Below are positions 8,549 to 17,737 of a DNA stretch of 64,000 bases, piece after piece. The notes beneath the pieces are model-generated. The model made no database searches, had not been told where the DNA came from, and saw only the letters and a program-made list of their open reading frames with translations. This stretch comes from Micromonospora chaiyaphumensis. GTDB lineage: Bacteria; Actinomycetota; Actinomycetes; Mycobacteriales; Micromonosporaceae. Within the stretch, counting starts at the first letter, position 1, and each line of letters starts with the position of its first letter. The translations under genes were made by a program, and so were the position numbers. Location of the stretch: assembly GCF_900091435.1 (NCBI RefSeq), contig NZ_FMCS01000006.1, positions 85,927 to 149,926 of the forward strand, written 5' to 3'.

Positions 8549-9970
8549 TCAGAGGATGGGCGGCGGGGAGTAGGCGGCGGCCTCGGGGTGGGCTTCGACG
8601 ATCTTGGCGATGCGGGCGGTCACCTGGTCGACCTGCGCGCCGGCGGCGCCCACGAAGGCATTGCGGTCGGCGACCAGAGCGTCGATCTCGGCCCGGGTCA
8701 GGCCGAGCCGGCCGTCCGCGGCGAGACGGTCGAACAGGTCGTTCTCGGCGGCGCCCTTCTCCCGCATGCCGAGCGCCACGGCGACCGCGTGCTCCTTGAT
8801 CACCTCGTGCGCGACCTCCCGGCCGACGCCCCGGCGCACCGCCGCGACCAGGATCTTCGTGGTGGCCAGGAAGGGCAGGAAGCGCTCCAGCTCGCGGTTG
8901 ATCACCGCCGGGTACGGCCCGAACTCGTCCAGCACGGTGAGGAACGTCTGGAACAGCCCGTCGGCGGCGAAGAAGGCGTCCGGCAGGGCCACCCGGCGGA
9001 CCACCGAGCAGGAGACGTCCCCCTCGTTCCACTGGTCGCCGGCCAGCTCGCCGACCATCGACAGGTAGCCCCGAATGATCACGGCGAAGCCGTTCACCCG
9101 CTCCGACGAGCGGGTGTTCATCTTGTGCGGCATCGCGCTGGAACCCACCTGGCCCGGCTTGAAGCCCTCGGTGACCAGCTCCTGGCCGACCATGAGCCGG
9201 ATCGTGGTGGCCAGCGACGACGGCGCGGCGGCCACCTGGGCCAGCGCGGAGAGCACGTCGAAGTCCAGCGAGCGCGGGTAGACCTGGCCGACGCTGTCCA
9301 GCACCCGGCGGAACCCGAGGTGCTCGGCGACCCGGCGCTCCAGCTCGGCCACCTTGCCGGCGTCGCCGTCGAAGAGGTCGAGCTGATCGGCCGCGGTGCC
9401 CACCGGCCCCTTGATGCCCCGCAGCGGGTAGCGGTCGATCAGGTCGGTCAGCCGCTCGTACGCGATGAGCAGCTCCTCCGCCGCCGACGCGAAGCGCTTG
9501 CCCAGCGTGGTGGCCTGCGCGGCGACGTTGTGCGACCGGCCGGTCATGACCAGGCCGGAGTACTCGTGGGCGTGCCAGGCGAGCCGGACGAGCGTGGCCA
9601 CCACCCGGTCCCGGACCAGCTCCAGCGAGGCCCGGACCTGGAGTTGCTCGACGTTCTCCGTGAGGTCCCGCGAGGTCATCCCCTTGTGCACGTGCTCGTG
9701 GCCGGCGAGGGCACTGAACTCCTCGATCCGGGCCTTCACGTCGTGCCGCGTGACCCGCTCGCGCTCGGCGATCGAGGCCAGGTCCACGTCGTCGACCACC
9801 CGCTCGTACGCCTCGACCACCCCGTCCGGCACCGGCACGCCGAGGTCCCGCTGGGCCCGGAGCACGGCGAGCCAGAGCCGCCGCTCCATGCGTACCTTCT
9901 CCTCGGGCGACCAGAGCGCGACCAGCTCGGGCGAGGCGTAGCGGTTGGCGAGCACGTTCGGGATCGTCAC
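8549..9970 (-). CDS. purB: Adenylosuccinate lyase
   Basis: 473 residues, normal length. Cleaves SAICAR and adenylosuccinate, acting at two steps of purine synthesis. The fumarase/aspartase signature GSSAMPHKMNTRSS lies near residues 276-289 and the upstream block HKGMTSRDLTENVEQ near 95-110 carries the family substrate-binding residues. ATG start. Stands alone on the minus strand between a convergent ybjQ-type gene and the sigma-factor pair, separate from the other pur genes in the window. Confidence 0.97.
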   Translation of the reverse strand: MTIPNVLANRYASPELVALWSPEEKVRMERRLWLAVLRAQRDLGVPVPDGVVEAYERVVDDVDLASIAERERVTRHDVKARIEEFSALAGHEHVHKGMTSRDLTENVEQLQVRASLELVRDRVVATLVRLAWHAHEYSGLVMTGRSHNVAAQATTLGKRFASAAEELLIAYERLTDLIDRYPLRGIKGPVGTAADQLDLFDGDAGKVAELERRVAEHLGFRRVLDSVGQVYPRSLDFDVLSALAQVAAAPSSLATTIRLMVGQELVTEGFKPGQVGSSAMPHKMNTRSSERVNGFAVIIRGYLSMVGELAGDQWNEGDVSCSVVRRVALPDAFFAADGLFQTFLTVLDEFGPYPAVINRELERFLPFLATTKILVAAVRRGVGREVAHEVIKEHAVAVALGMREKGAAENDLFDRLAADGRLGLTRAEIDALVADRNAFVGAAGAQVDQVTARIAKIVEAHPEAAAYSPPPIL

Positions 9971-10029
9971 GACCCCATTCTCCCGTACGCGCCGACCAGC
10001 GCTCCGGTCGCCCCGAGCCGGTCGACCGG

Positions 10030-10782
10030 TCAGGGCAGCGTGAGGGCCGGGTCCAGCGCGACGGCGGTCATCTCCGCCGCCGTGAGCAGGAACTGCTCCG
10101 TACGGCTCATGGTGTCCACGTGTACCTGCGTGCCGTCCGGCCGGAGGACATCAACCCTCCGGTGGCCGGCGCGGATGGTCGGCTGGCCGGGAGGGCGGTA
10201 ACGGGCCTCCCACTCCACGACCCTGACCCGCTCACCGTTCGGACCCGGCGACGTCTCGCAGGCCCGCGCATACTCCGGGCAGTCGGAGGGCTCCGGCGAC
10301 TGCCCCGCCTTCGACCTGCTGACCTCCATGGACAGGCGGGCCCGCACATCGCCCCGGACCGCCACCCCGTTGCCGATCCATCCGGACGCCGACTCGTGGG
10401 AGAAGGGGCTGACCGGCCAGCTCGGCTCGGCGACGGCCGGCCCCGACCATCTGGCCATGTCGTTCTCCTGCTCGGCGCCGGGCAGCCAGCGCAGGTCCGG
10501 CGCGGCCCGCTCGATCGCCGCCAGCATCGCGTTCCGAATCTCGGCCGGCTGGGCGGCGCTCGCCCCGCTGGACGCGATCACCGGTCCGGTGTCCGGCACA
10601 CCCGGGGTGACCAGCACCGACGCACCGGTGGCGACCGTGAGCACGGCCACGGCGGACAGCCCGTACGCGCCCGCGCGGCGGCGCCGCGCCCGTCGCGTCT
10701 CCTGCCCGATGATCCGGTCGAGGTCGACCGACGGGGGCGGTGGCGTGCCGACCGCTTCGTCGAGGATCTCCCGGTATGTCAT
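10030..10782 (-). CDS. Single-pass membrane protein paired with a SigE-family sigma factor
   Basis: 250 residues. A basic cytoplasmic segment (RRARRRR, about residues 29-35) precedes one membrane helix (about 38-58), and the remaining 190 residues should be extracellular. The ATG overlaps the sigma-factor stop by four bases (ATGA), so the two are translationally coupled. That arrangement suggests an anti-sigma or signal-coupling role. No zinc-binding HXXXCXXC anti-sigma motif is visible, so the role is inferred from context only. The outer part contains one Cys pair (CPEYARAC) that could form a disulfide. Confidence 0.7.
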   Translation of the reverse strand: MTYREILDEAVGTPPPPSVDLDRIIGQETRRARRRRAGAYGLSAVAVLTVATGASVLVTPGVPDTGPVIASSGASAAQPAEIRNAMLAAIERAAPDLRWLPGAEQENDMARWSGPAVAEPSWPVSPFSHESASGWIGNGVAVRGDVRARLSMEVSRSKAGQSPEPSDCPEYARACETSPGPNGERVRVVEWEARYRPPGQPTIRAGHRRVDVLRPDGTQVHVDTMSRTEQFLLTAAEMTAVALDPALTLP

Positions 10783-11297
10783 GTCCGCCTCCCGTATTCC
10801 GTGGCCAATTCGTTCCCGGCGAGCAGGCGCAGTTGTTCCAGCGCCCGGGCGGCCTGGCTCTTCACCGTGCCGGTGTTGACGCCGAGGATCTCCGCGGTCT
10901 GCTCGACGGACAGATCGCAGTAGAACCGCAGCACCACCACCGCCCGGCGCCGTGGCGCGAGCCGGCCGAGCAGCTCCCACAGCAGCTCCCGGTCGGCCAC
11001 CGGGGACTCCGCAGCGCGTACGTCCGGCCGGTCGGGCAACTCGTCGCTGCTCCGTTCCCGCCGCCACGGCCGCCGCCGCTCGTCCAGCCAGGCATGGGTC
11101 AGCACCCCGCGGACGTACGCGTCGACGTTGTCCGCCGCCCGGACCCGCCGCCAGTGCCGGTAGAGCCGGCCGACGGTGATCGACACCAGGTCGTCGGCCA
11201 GGTGCCAGTCCCGGCAGAGCAGGTAGGCCGTCCGGCGCAGCGGATCCAGCCGGGCCGACACGAACTCCCGGAACTCGTCCTCGTCGCGCCGGTTCAC
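10779..11297 (-). CDS. SigE-family RNA polymerase sigma factor (ECF)
   Basis: 172 residues, typical of the short SigE-type ECF sigma factors abundant in Micromonosporaceae. Region 2 includes FREFVSARLDPLRRTAYLL, with DWHLADDLV following. Region 4 is LAPRRRAVVVLRFYCDLSVEQTAEILG, followed by TGTVKSQAARALEQL, the helix-turn-helix that reads the -35 element. GTG start with a weak ribosome site. Transcribed with the downstream membrane protein and divergent from the beta-helix protein gene 230 bp away, which is a plausible target. Confidence 0.9.
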   Translation of the reverse strand: MNRRDEDEFREFVSARLDPLRRTAYLLCRDWHLADDLVSITVGRLYRHWRRVRAADNVDAYVRGVLTHAWLDERRRPWRRERSSDELPDRPDVRAAESPVADRELLWELLGRLAPRRRAVVVLRFYCDLSVEQTAEILGVNTGTVKSQAARALEQLRLLAGNELATEYGRRT

Positions 11298-11527
11298 GCC
11301 GCGGGACCCGTTGCTCGCCTCATGACCAGGGGACGGAAGGCGGCCCCCCTCGGGTTGCTCAGGGCGCGGGGCGGCCGGTGAGGCGCGGTACAGCCCGGCG
11401 CAGGCGTCCTCCTCGGTGTCGATGACGGCAGAAATCCTCGCCGACAGGGCAGCGAGACGCGCCCCGATGAGCGAAGATCAGCTTCCCGGCCCGTCCGGGT
11501 TCCCTTTCTCCTCGACCGAGGACGCAC

Positions 11528-13834
11528 ATGCGCAATTCCTCCCTCGCCGGGCTCACCGCACTCGCGCTGACCGGCGGTTCCCTGCTGTCCCTCGCGACCC
11601 CCGCCCAGGCTGCCGACACGACGGTCCGCTACGTCCGCCAGACGTCGACCGCGTGCTCCGACACCGGCGCCGGCACCCTCGCCGAGCCCTTCTGCTCCAT
11701 CGCCCCGGCCGTCGCCCACGTCAGCGCCGGCCAGACAGTGGACATCGGTGCCGGCACCTACGCGGAGCGCGTCACCATCGCCGAGTCCGGAACCGCGGAC
11801 CAGCCGATCACCATCGTCATGAGCGGCGCCGCCACGCTCAGCGGGCCGACGGCTGGCGTCGTCGTCGACGGCCAGCACGACATCGCGCTCCAGAACCTCC
11901 GGGTGGCCAAGACCGTCGAGGTGCCCGCCCTCGACCTACGGAACGCCTCGGGAATGACGGTCAATGCTGGCAGCCTCTTGATGGGCGACGCCGCCGCCGT
12001 CCCCGTCGTCCGGCTCACCGGGGTGACCCGATCGACCCTGACGAAGATCGTGGCGAAAGGTACGGGGCTGAGCAGCGCGGTAAGCATGGACGCGGACACC
12101 ACCGGTGTCGTCGTCCGCTCCGGCGTCCTGATCAGTCCGACGGATGCCGGCCTCGCCGACCAGAGCGTCGGCATCCGGATCGAAGGGCCGGACAACACCG
12201 TCCTGAACAGCACTGTCTCCGGATTCACCGGCGCCGCCATCGCGGTCGGTCCAGGAGCGGCGGACACCGTGGTGGCGAACAACCAGGTCCAGGGCGGAGC
12301 GGGAGTGGGCATCCACAACCGCGGCGCCGCCCGGACGGCGATCACCAACAACAACGTACGCGGCCGCTGCCTCGACGGCATCCGGGTGGACGGTGCCTCC
12401 AGCGGCGTGTCGGTGCAGAACAACGTGCTGACCTCGAACGGCCTCTTCGGCCAGTCCTACTGCGACCGCTCCGCCGAGCCGGGCGCCGAGATCGGCCTCT
12501 ACGGCGCCGCCGCTGGCAGCACCGTGGTGGACTACAACAACACCTACCACTTCGCGTCGCCGTCGGAATCGGCCTACTCCTGGAACGGCACCCACCTGGG
12601 GCTCGCCGCTTTCCGAACCGCCTCCGGGCAGGCCGCGCACGACCGGGACACGCCGTACAGCACGGAGGCGGAGGACTCGGCCAACTCCGCGGCACCCGGC
12701 TTCCAGGCCACCGACGGCGCCGGCAACGCCCGCGCCGACAACCCGAGGCGGCCCGACACCGGCGCCGGCCCCATCCCCTGGGCCGATCGTGGAGCGACCG
12801 AGTTCCTCGGCAGTCCGCTCGCGTGGCTTCAGACGAAGCTGGACCTCGGTACCCGTACCGTGACGGCCGACGCCTCGGGCTCGACCGCTGGATACGTCCC
12901 GATCACCTCGTACGTCTTCGACTTCGGCGACGGCACCGTGGTCACCCAGGACAAGCCGGTGGCCTCGCACGTCTACCAGACCACCGGCAGCTACACGGTG
13001 TCGGTCACGGTGTCCGGTTCGGACAACCGCGGAAACACCACCTCGCAGAGGGTCAGCATGCTGCGGCGTACCGGCACGATCGGGCTGCTCTCGCTCGTCA
13101 ACCTGCGCTACGCGGCCACCTCGTCGGTGGGACAGGTCGTGGCGGCCGACAAGACCATCCCGGGCGCCGACGCCCAGTTCGACCTGGCGGACGCAGGGAA
13201 CGGAAAGGTCGCCGTGCTCTCCCGGGCCGCCGGCCGCTACCTGGTCAACAGCGGCGCGATCCTGCCGAACAGCCAGGCGGTCACCGACGAGGAGACGTTC
13301 GACCTGATCCGCAACGCGGACGGCACGGTCAGCCTCCGCTGGAGCGGCCGGGGCTACGTGGGCGTCAACGCGAGCGCCCAACTGGTCGCGACCGCCACGG
13401 CGATCGGTACCCGGGAGAAGTTCTACCGGGTCAACGTGGCCGACGCCGACCGCTCCTTCAAAGCCGGCGCCAACGGCCGGTACGTCACCGCCGAGAGCGG
13501 GGGCACCAAGCCGCTGATCGCCAACCGGACCAGCGTGGGTCCGTGGGAGCGGTTCGACCTGGTCGACCTCGGCAACGGCCAGTTCGGCCTCTTCGCCCGG
13601 GCGAACAACCGGTTCGTGTGCGCTGACGGCACCGGCACCAAGCCGCTGATCGCCAACCGGACCAGCGTGGGCGCCTGGGAGAAGTTCGCCCTCCTGCCCA
13701 ACGCCGACGGCACGGTCAGTTTCAAGGCGACGGTCAACAGCCGCTACGTCACCGCCGACAGCGGCGGCGCCAAGCCGCTGATCGCCAACCGCACCGCGAT
13801 CGGCCCGTGGGAGAGGTTCACCCTCGGCAGCTGA
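11528..13834 (+). CDS. Secreted beta-helix / PKD / fascin-like repeat protein
   Basis: 768 residues. A signal peptide (cleavage after AQA near 28) leads to a right-handed parallel beta-helix (about 30-430) with rungs such as NTVLNSTVSGFTGAAIAV and NNVRGRCLDGIRVDG, the fold of polysaccharide lyases and hydrolases. A PKD domain follows (about 437-515, SYVFDFGDGTVV). The C-terminus (about 520-768) is fascin-like, with three units of 44 residues containing KPLIANRT. Likely an extracellular carbohydrate-active or cell-surface-binding protein; the catalytic residues are not obvious, so lyase activity is not claimed. ATG with GAGGAC upstream. Divergent from the sigma-factor gene. Confidence 0.8.
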   Translation: MRNSSLAGLTALALTGGSLLSLATPAQAADTTVRYVRQTSTACSDTGAGTLAEPFCSIAPAVAHVSAGQTVDIGAGTYAERVTIAESGTADQPITIVMSGAATLSGPTAGVVVDGQHDIALQNLRVAKTVEVPALDLRNASGMTVNAGSLLMGDAAAVPVVRLTGVTRSTLTKIVAKGTGLSSAVSMDADTTGVVVRSGVLISPTDAGLADQSVGIRIEGPDNTVLNSTVSGFTGAAIAVGPGAADTVVANNQVQGGAGVGIHNRGAARTAITNNNVRGRCLDGIRVDGASSGVSVQNNVLTSNGLFGQSYCDRSAEPGAEIGLYGAAAGSTVVDYNNTYHFASPSESAYSWNGTHLGLAAFRTASGQAAHDRDTPYSTEAEDSANSAAPGFQATDGAGNARADNPRRPDTGAGPIPWADRGATEFLGSPLAWLQTKLDLGTRTVTADASGSTAGYVPITSYVFDFGDGTVVTQDKPVASHVYQTTGSYTVSVTVSGSDNRGNTTSQRVSMLRRTGTIGLLSLVNLRYAATSSVGQVVAADKTIPGADAQFDLADAGNGKVAVLSRAAGRYLVNSGAILPNSQAVTDEETFDLIRNADGTVSLRWSGRGYVGVNASAQLVATATAIGTREKFYRVNVADADRSFKAGANGRYVTAESGGTKPLIANRTSVGPWERFDLVDLGNGQFGLFARANNRFVCADGTGTKPLIANRTSVGAWEKFALLPNADGTVSFKATVNSRYVTADSGGAKPLIANRTAIGPWERFTLGS
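13505..13804 (+). repeat. Three in-frame repeats of 132-bp period (44 residues)
   Basis: The segment encoding (T/A)KPLIANRT recurs at 13505, 13637 and 13769, exactly 132 bp apart, with near-identical DNA over about 24-36 bases in each unit. It encodes the fascin-like C-terminal units of the beta-helix protein. The DNA-level similarity suggests fairly recent internal duplication. Confidence 0.8.
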
Positions 13835-13845
13835 CCCGTACGCCG

Positions 13846-13881
13846 GACGCCCGCCCGGATGCAGCCATCCGGGCGGGCGTC
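13846..13881. terminator. Bidirectional hairpin terminator
   Basis: A perfect 16-bp stem (GACGCCCGCCCGGATG / CATCCGGGCGGGCGTC) with loop CAGC sits between the convergent beta-helix gene and thiolase gene, 11 nt after one stop and 4 nt before the other. Confidence 0.85.
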
Positions 13882-13885
13882 GGCG

Positions 13886-15178
13886 TCAGCGCTCCAGGAT
13901 CGCGGTCACGCCCTGCCCACCGGCCGCACAGATGGAGATCAGGCCCCGCCCGCTCCCCTTCTGATCGAGGAGCTTGGCCAGGGTCGCCACGATCCGGCCG
14001 CCGGTGGCCGCGAACGGGTGCCCGGCGGCCAGCGAGGAGCCGTTGACGTTGAGCTTGTCCCGGTCGATCGACCCGAGCGGCGCGTCCAGGCCGAGCCGTT
14101 CCTTGCAGAACTCCGGCGACTCCCAGGCGGCCAGGGTGGCCAGCACCTGCGAGGCGAACGCCTCGTGGATCTCGTAGTAGTCGAAGTCCTGGAGGGCCAG
14201 CCCGGCCCGGGCCAGCATCCGGGGGACGGCGTAGGCGGGGGCCATGAGCAGGCCCTCGTCGCCGTGCACGAAGTCGACCGCCGCCGTCTCGGACCAGGAG
14301 AACCAGGCCAGCACCGGCAGGTGGTGCTCGCGCGCCCACTCCTCCGACGCCAGCAGCACCGTCGACGCGCCGTCGGTGAGCGGTGACGAGTTGCCCGCCG
14401 TCATGGTGGCCCGCTCGGCGTCCGGGCCCTTGGCCCCGAAGACCGGCTTCAGCGAGCCGAGCTTCTCCAGGCTGGTGTCCGCGCGCAGGTTCTGGTCGCG
14501 GGTGAGCCCCAGGTAGGGGGTCATGAGGTCGTCGAAGAACCCCTTCTCGTACGCGGCGGCGAGCCGCTGGTGCGAGCGGAGCGCCAGCTCGTCCTGGGCC
14601 TGCCGGTCGACGTTCCACCGCAGCGCGGTCTTCGCGGCGTGCTCGCCCATCGACAGCCCGGTCCGCGGTTCGGCGTTGCGCGGGATCTCCGGCTTGAACG
14701 GCTGGAGCGGCCGGAGCTTGGCGGCGAGCTTCAGCCGCTCGCCGAGGGTGCGGGCCGAGTTGAGCTGGATGAGGGTCCGGCGCAGGTCCTCGTTGACGGC
14801 GAGCGGCGCGTCGGAGGTGGTGTCGACGCCGCCGGCGATGCCGACCTCGATCTGCCCGAGGGCGATCTTGTTGGCGACCAGGATGGCGGCCTCCAGCCCG
14901 GTGCCGCAGGCCTGCTGGATGTCGTACGCCGGGGTGTGCGGGTCGAGCCGGGAACCGAGCACCACCTCGCGGGTGAGGTTGAAGTCCCGGGAGTGCTTGA
15001 GCACGGCACCCGCCACCACCTCGCCGACCCGCTGCCCGGCCAGCCCGAACCGGGCGACCAGCCCGTCCAGCGCCGCACCGAGCATGTCCGCGTTGGACGC
15101 GTGCGCGTAGCGCGAGTTGGAGCGGGCGAAGGGGATGCGGTTGCCGCCGATCACCGCGACCCGCCGGACACTCTGCAC
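13886..15178 (-). CDS. Acetyl-CoA C-acyltransferase (FadA2/FadI-like thiolase)
   Basis: 430 residues. Thiolase hallmarks are present: the nucleophile Cys in IQQACGTGLEAAILV, the region NGSSLAAGHPFAATGGRI containing the catalytic His, and the C-terminal active-site Cys in ISICAAGGQG. Cleaves 3-ketoacyl-CoA in beta-oxidation or runs in reverse. The GTG at 15178 is chosen over the longer open frame because AGGAGG lies seven bases upstream and the protein then begins VQSVRRVAVIGGNRIPFAR, as expected. Divergent from fabG, as in the Rv0241c-Rv0243 (htdX-fabG4-fadA2) neighbourhood of Mycobacterium tuberculosis. Confidence 0.93.
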   Translation of the reverse strand: MQSVRRVAVIGGNRIPFARSNSRYAHASNADMLGAALDGLVARFGLAGQRVGEVVAGAVLKHSRDFNLTREVVLGSRLDPHTPAYDIQQACGTGLEAAILVANKIALGQIEVGIAGGVDTTSDAPLAVNEDLRRTLIQLNSARTLGERLKLAAKLRPLQPFKPEIPRNAEPRTGLSMGEHAAKTALRWNVDRQAQDELALRSHQRLAAAYEKGFFDDLMTPYLGLTRDQNLRADTSLEKLGSLKPVFGAKGPDAERATMTAGNSSPLTDGASTVLLASEEWAREHHLPVLAWFSWSETAAVDFVHGDEGLLMAPAYAVPRMLARAGLALQDFDYYEIHEAFASQVLATLAAWESPEFCKERLGLDAPLGSIDRDKLNVNGSSLAAGHPFAATGGRIVATLAKLLDQKGSGRGLISICAAGGQGVTAILER

Positions 15179-15198
15179 GATCGGCCTCCTCGAAGCTG

Positions 15199-15226
15199 TT
15201 GCCCGAACCCTACTCGCCAGTAGGCT
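15199..15226. promoter_or_regulatory. Divergent fadA2/fabG promoter with CCTAC-N6-GTAGG palindrome
   Basis: Plus strand: TTGCCC (15199-15204), 16-bp spacer, TAGGCT (15221-15226), with initiation predicted at or next to the fabG ATG (15233), i.e. a leaderless message. Minus strand: TAGGGT (15212-15207) serves the thiolase gene. The palindrome CCTAC-TCGCCA-GTAGG (15209-15224) covers both -10 boxes, so a bound repressor would block both genes. A matching palindrome lies at the tetR/SCP2 promoter (21824-21839). Confidence 0.65.
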
Positions 15227-15232
15227 ACGCCT

Positions 15233-16591
15233 ATGACCGACAGGTACGCGAGCTTCGTCCAAACGGGGGCCGGCCGCGCGCTGGTCAAGCGCCTCGGGCT
15301 GCCCGACCCGCCCCGCCTGCGCCGGCACACGCCGGGCGACCCGCTCGTTCCCGGGCCGGTCCTGCTCGGCTCGTCGACCGGTGGCCGGCTCGCCGAGCCG
15401 GTGGGCAAGGTCCTGACCGCCGCCGGGGTCGAGCTGGTCGACCCGGCCGCCGCCACCGACGCCACCGCCCGGTTCGGGGGCCTGGTGTACGACGCCAGCG
15501 GCATCACCGACTCCACCGGCCTGCGCCAGCTCTACGACTTCTTCCACCCGCAGGCCCGGGCGCTGCTGGCCAGCGGCCGGGTGATCGTGCTGGGCACCCC
15601 GCCGGCCGAGTGCGGCTCACCCCGGGAGGCCACCGCCCAGCGGGCACTGGAGGGGCTGACCCGCAGCATCGGCAAGGAGTTCGGCCGGGGCGTGACCGCC
15701 CAGCTCGTGTACGTCACGAGGGACGCCGACGCCGGCACCCCGGTGAGCCTGGAGTCCACCCTGCGCTTCCTGCTCAGCGGCCGTTCCGCGTACGTCTCGG
15801 GCCAGGTGATCCGGGTCGGCGCCGGGACCGCCGCCGCGCCGGCCGACTGGGACCGGCCGCTGGACGGCCAGGTCGTCCTGGTCACCGGGGCGGCGCGGGG
15901 CATCGGCGCGGCGCTGGCCCGGGTGCTCGCCCGGGACGGCGCCTCGGTCGTCGCGCTGGACATCCCGGCCGCCGGGGACGAGCTGGCCGCGGTCGCCAAC
16001 GAGGTCGGCGGCAGCGCCGTGCAGCTCGACCTGACCGCGCCGGACGCACCGACCCGGCTGGCCGATCACCTGGCGAGCCGGCACGGCCGGGTCGACGTGG
16101 TGGTCCACAACGCCGGCATCACCCGGGACAAGACGCTCGGCCGGATGGACGCCGACCGCTGGGACTCGGTGATCGACGTGAACCTCTCCAGCCAGGAGCG
16201 GATCAACGACGTGCTGCTGGAGCGGAACCTCATCCCGGCCGGCGGCCGGATCGTCTCGGTCTCCTCGATCGCCGGAATCGCGGGCAACCGGGGCCAGACC
16301 AACTACGCGACCAGCAAGGCCGGCGTGATCGGCCTGGTCGACTCCCTCTCCCCGGTGCTGGGCGAGCGGGGCATCAGCCTCAACGCGGTGGCGCCCGGCT
16401 TCATCGAAACCCGGCTGACCGCCCGGATCCCGCTGATGATCCGGGAGGCGGGCAGGCGGATGAACAGCATGTCCCAGGGCGGCCTGCCGGTGGACGTGGC
16501 CGAGACGATCGGCTGGCTGTCCTGGCCGGCGAGCGGCGCGGTCAGCGGCAACGTGGTCCGGGTCTGCGGCCAGAGCCTGCTGGGGGCGTGA
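15233..16591 (+). CDS. fabG: 3-oxoacyl-ACP/CoA reductase, high-molecular-weight FabG4 type
   Basis: 452 residues, twice the size of ordinary FabG because of an N-terminal Rossmann-like domain (about 1-200) that lacks a proper nucleotide motif, as in mycobacterial FabG4. The C-terminal SDR domain has GAARGIG (about 218-225), the NAG motif, a catalytic Ser in SVSSIAG and Tyr/Lys in NYATSKAG (about 357-363). Reduces 3-oxoacyl groups, with NADH expected for the FabG4 type. The ATG seems to be at the transcript 5' end. Its stop overlaps the ATG of the downstream MaoC gene (TGATG), and the thiolase is divergent, so the three probably form one acyl-chain processing unit. Confidence 0.93.
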   Translation: MTDRYASFVQTGAGRALVKRLGLPDPPRLRRHTPGDPLVPGPVLLGSSTGGRLAEPVGKVLTAAGVELVDPAAATDATARFGGLVYDASGITDSTGLRQLYDFFHPQARALLASGRVIVLGTPPAECGSPREATAQRALEGLTRSIGKEFGRGVTAQLVYVTRDADAGTPVSLESTLRFLLSGRSAYVSGQVIRVGAGTAAAPADWDRPLDGQVVLVTGAARGIGAALARVLARDGASVVALDIPAAGDELAAVANEVGGSAVQLDLTAPDAPTRLADHLASRHGRVDVVVHNAGITRDKTLGRMDADRWDSVIDVNLSSQERINDVLLERNLIPAGGRIVSVSSIAGIAGNRGQTNYATSKAGVIGLVDSLSPVLGERGISLNAVAPGFIETRLTARIPLMIREAGRRMNSMSQGGLPVDVAETIGWLSWPASGAVSGNVVRVCGQSLLGA

Positions 16592-17736
16592 TGGCGCGGC
16601 GGAAGCAGCGGCCGGAGGAGCCGGCCGAGGAGCTGTCGGTGCACGAGCTGATCGAGGGGCCGACGCAGGACCTGACGTCGGCCCGGGCGGCCCTCGCGGC
16701 CCGCGAGGTCGCGCAGGTGGAGGCGACCCAGGACCTGTCCGCGCTGGCCGAGGACCGGACCCAGGACCTGTCCGCGCTGGCCGACGACCGCACCCGGGAC
16801 CTGTCCGCCGCGGCCGCGGCCGTCACGTCCGGCGGCGCGGCCACCCTGACCGCCCCGGAGCGCACCGGGCCGGATGGCCGCGTGCGTCTCGACCTGCCCC
16901 GGCTGCCGGCGCCGGGGGCGCTCTACCGGCGGGCCCTGCTGGGGGCGCTTCCCGGCACGGGCGGCCGGCGCCGGCCGGACGTGCCCGCCGTCGAGCTGGC
17001 CGTCTCCGGGGTGACGGTCGACCCGGCCCACCTGGCCGACTACGACCGGGTCTGCGGGTTCCGGCTGGCCGACCGGCTGCCGGCGACGTACCTGCACGTA
17101 CTGGGTTTTCCGCTGTCGCTGCGGCTGATGACCGCACCGGAGTTCCCCATCCCGCTGACCGGGGTGGTGCACGTGGCGAACCGGATCACCGTGCTCCGGC
17201 CGGTCGAGGCCGGCGAGACGGTGGACTTCCGCACGTACGCCGAGAACCTGCGCCCGCACGAGCGGGGCCGGCAGCTCGACGTGGTGTTGGTCGGTTCGGT
17301 CGACGGGGAGGAGGTCTGGCGGGGCGTCTCGACGTACCTCGGGAGGGAGCGCGCGGCCGGCGGTGGCCCGCGGCGCGAACCGGGTGACCGCCCGACCCCG
17401 CCGGCCGCCTCGGCACACTGGCGGGTGACGCCGCGGGTGGGCACCGACTACGCGCGGGTCTCCGGCGACCACAACCCGATCCACACCTCGCGGCTGGGCG
17501 CGCGCCTGTTCGGCTTCCCGCGCCCGATCGCGCACGGGATGTGGAGCAAGGCGCGCTGCCTGGCCGCGCTGGAGGGCCGGCTGCCGGAGTCCTACACGGT
17601 GGAGGTGGCGTTCAAGCTGCCCGTGCCGCTGCCGTCCACGGTGGCCTTCAGCGCCACCGCCACCGGCGCGACCTGGGATTTCGCGCTGCACGACGCCCGG
17701 CAGGGCCGGCCGCACCTGGTGGGCACCGTCCGCTGA
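16591..17736 (+). CDS. MaoC-family (R)-hydratase/dehydratase (HtdX-like) with repeated N-terminal extension
   Basis: 381 residues. The double hot-dog fold occupies about 105-381, with the hydratase-2 motif YARVSGDHNPIH near 287-298 carrying the catalytic Asp and His, followed by FPRPIAHGMWSKA. Expected to hydrate or dehydrate (R)-3-hydroxyacyl thioesters in concert with the adjacent FabG. The first 90 or so residues are unusual for HtdX-type proteins: acidic, with a repeated TQDLSALAEDR unit (two clear copies plus flanking variants). The ATG overlaps the fabG stop by one base. Followed by a strong terminator. Confidence 0.88.
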   Translation: MARRKQRPEEPAEELSVHELIEGPTQDLTSARAALAAREVAQVEATQDLSALAEDRTQDLSALADDRTRDLSAAAAAVTSGGAATLTAPERTGPDGRVRLDLPRLPAPGALYRRALLGALPGTGGRRRPDVPAVELAVSGVTVDPAHLADYDRVCGFRLADRLPATYLHVLGFPLSLRLMTAPEFPIPLTGVVHVANRITVLRPVEAGETVDFRTYAENLRPHERGRQLDVVLVGSVDGEEVWRGVSTYLGRERAAGGGPRREPGDRPTPPAASAHWRVTPRVGTDYARVSGDHNPIHTSRLGARLFGFPRPIAHGMWSKARCLAALEGRLPESYTVEVAFKLPVPLPSTVAFSATATGATWDFALHDARQGRPHLVGTVR

Positions 17737-17737
17737 G

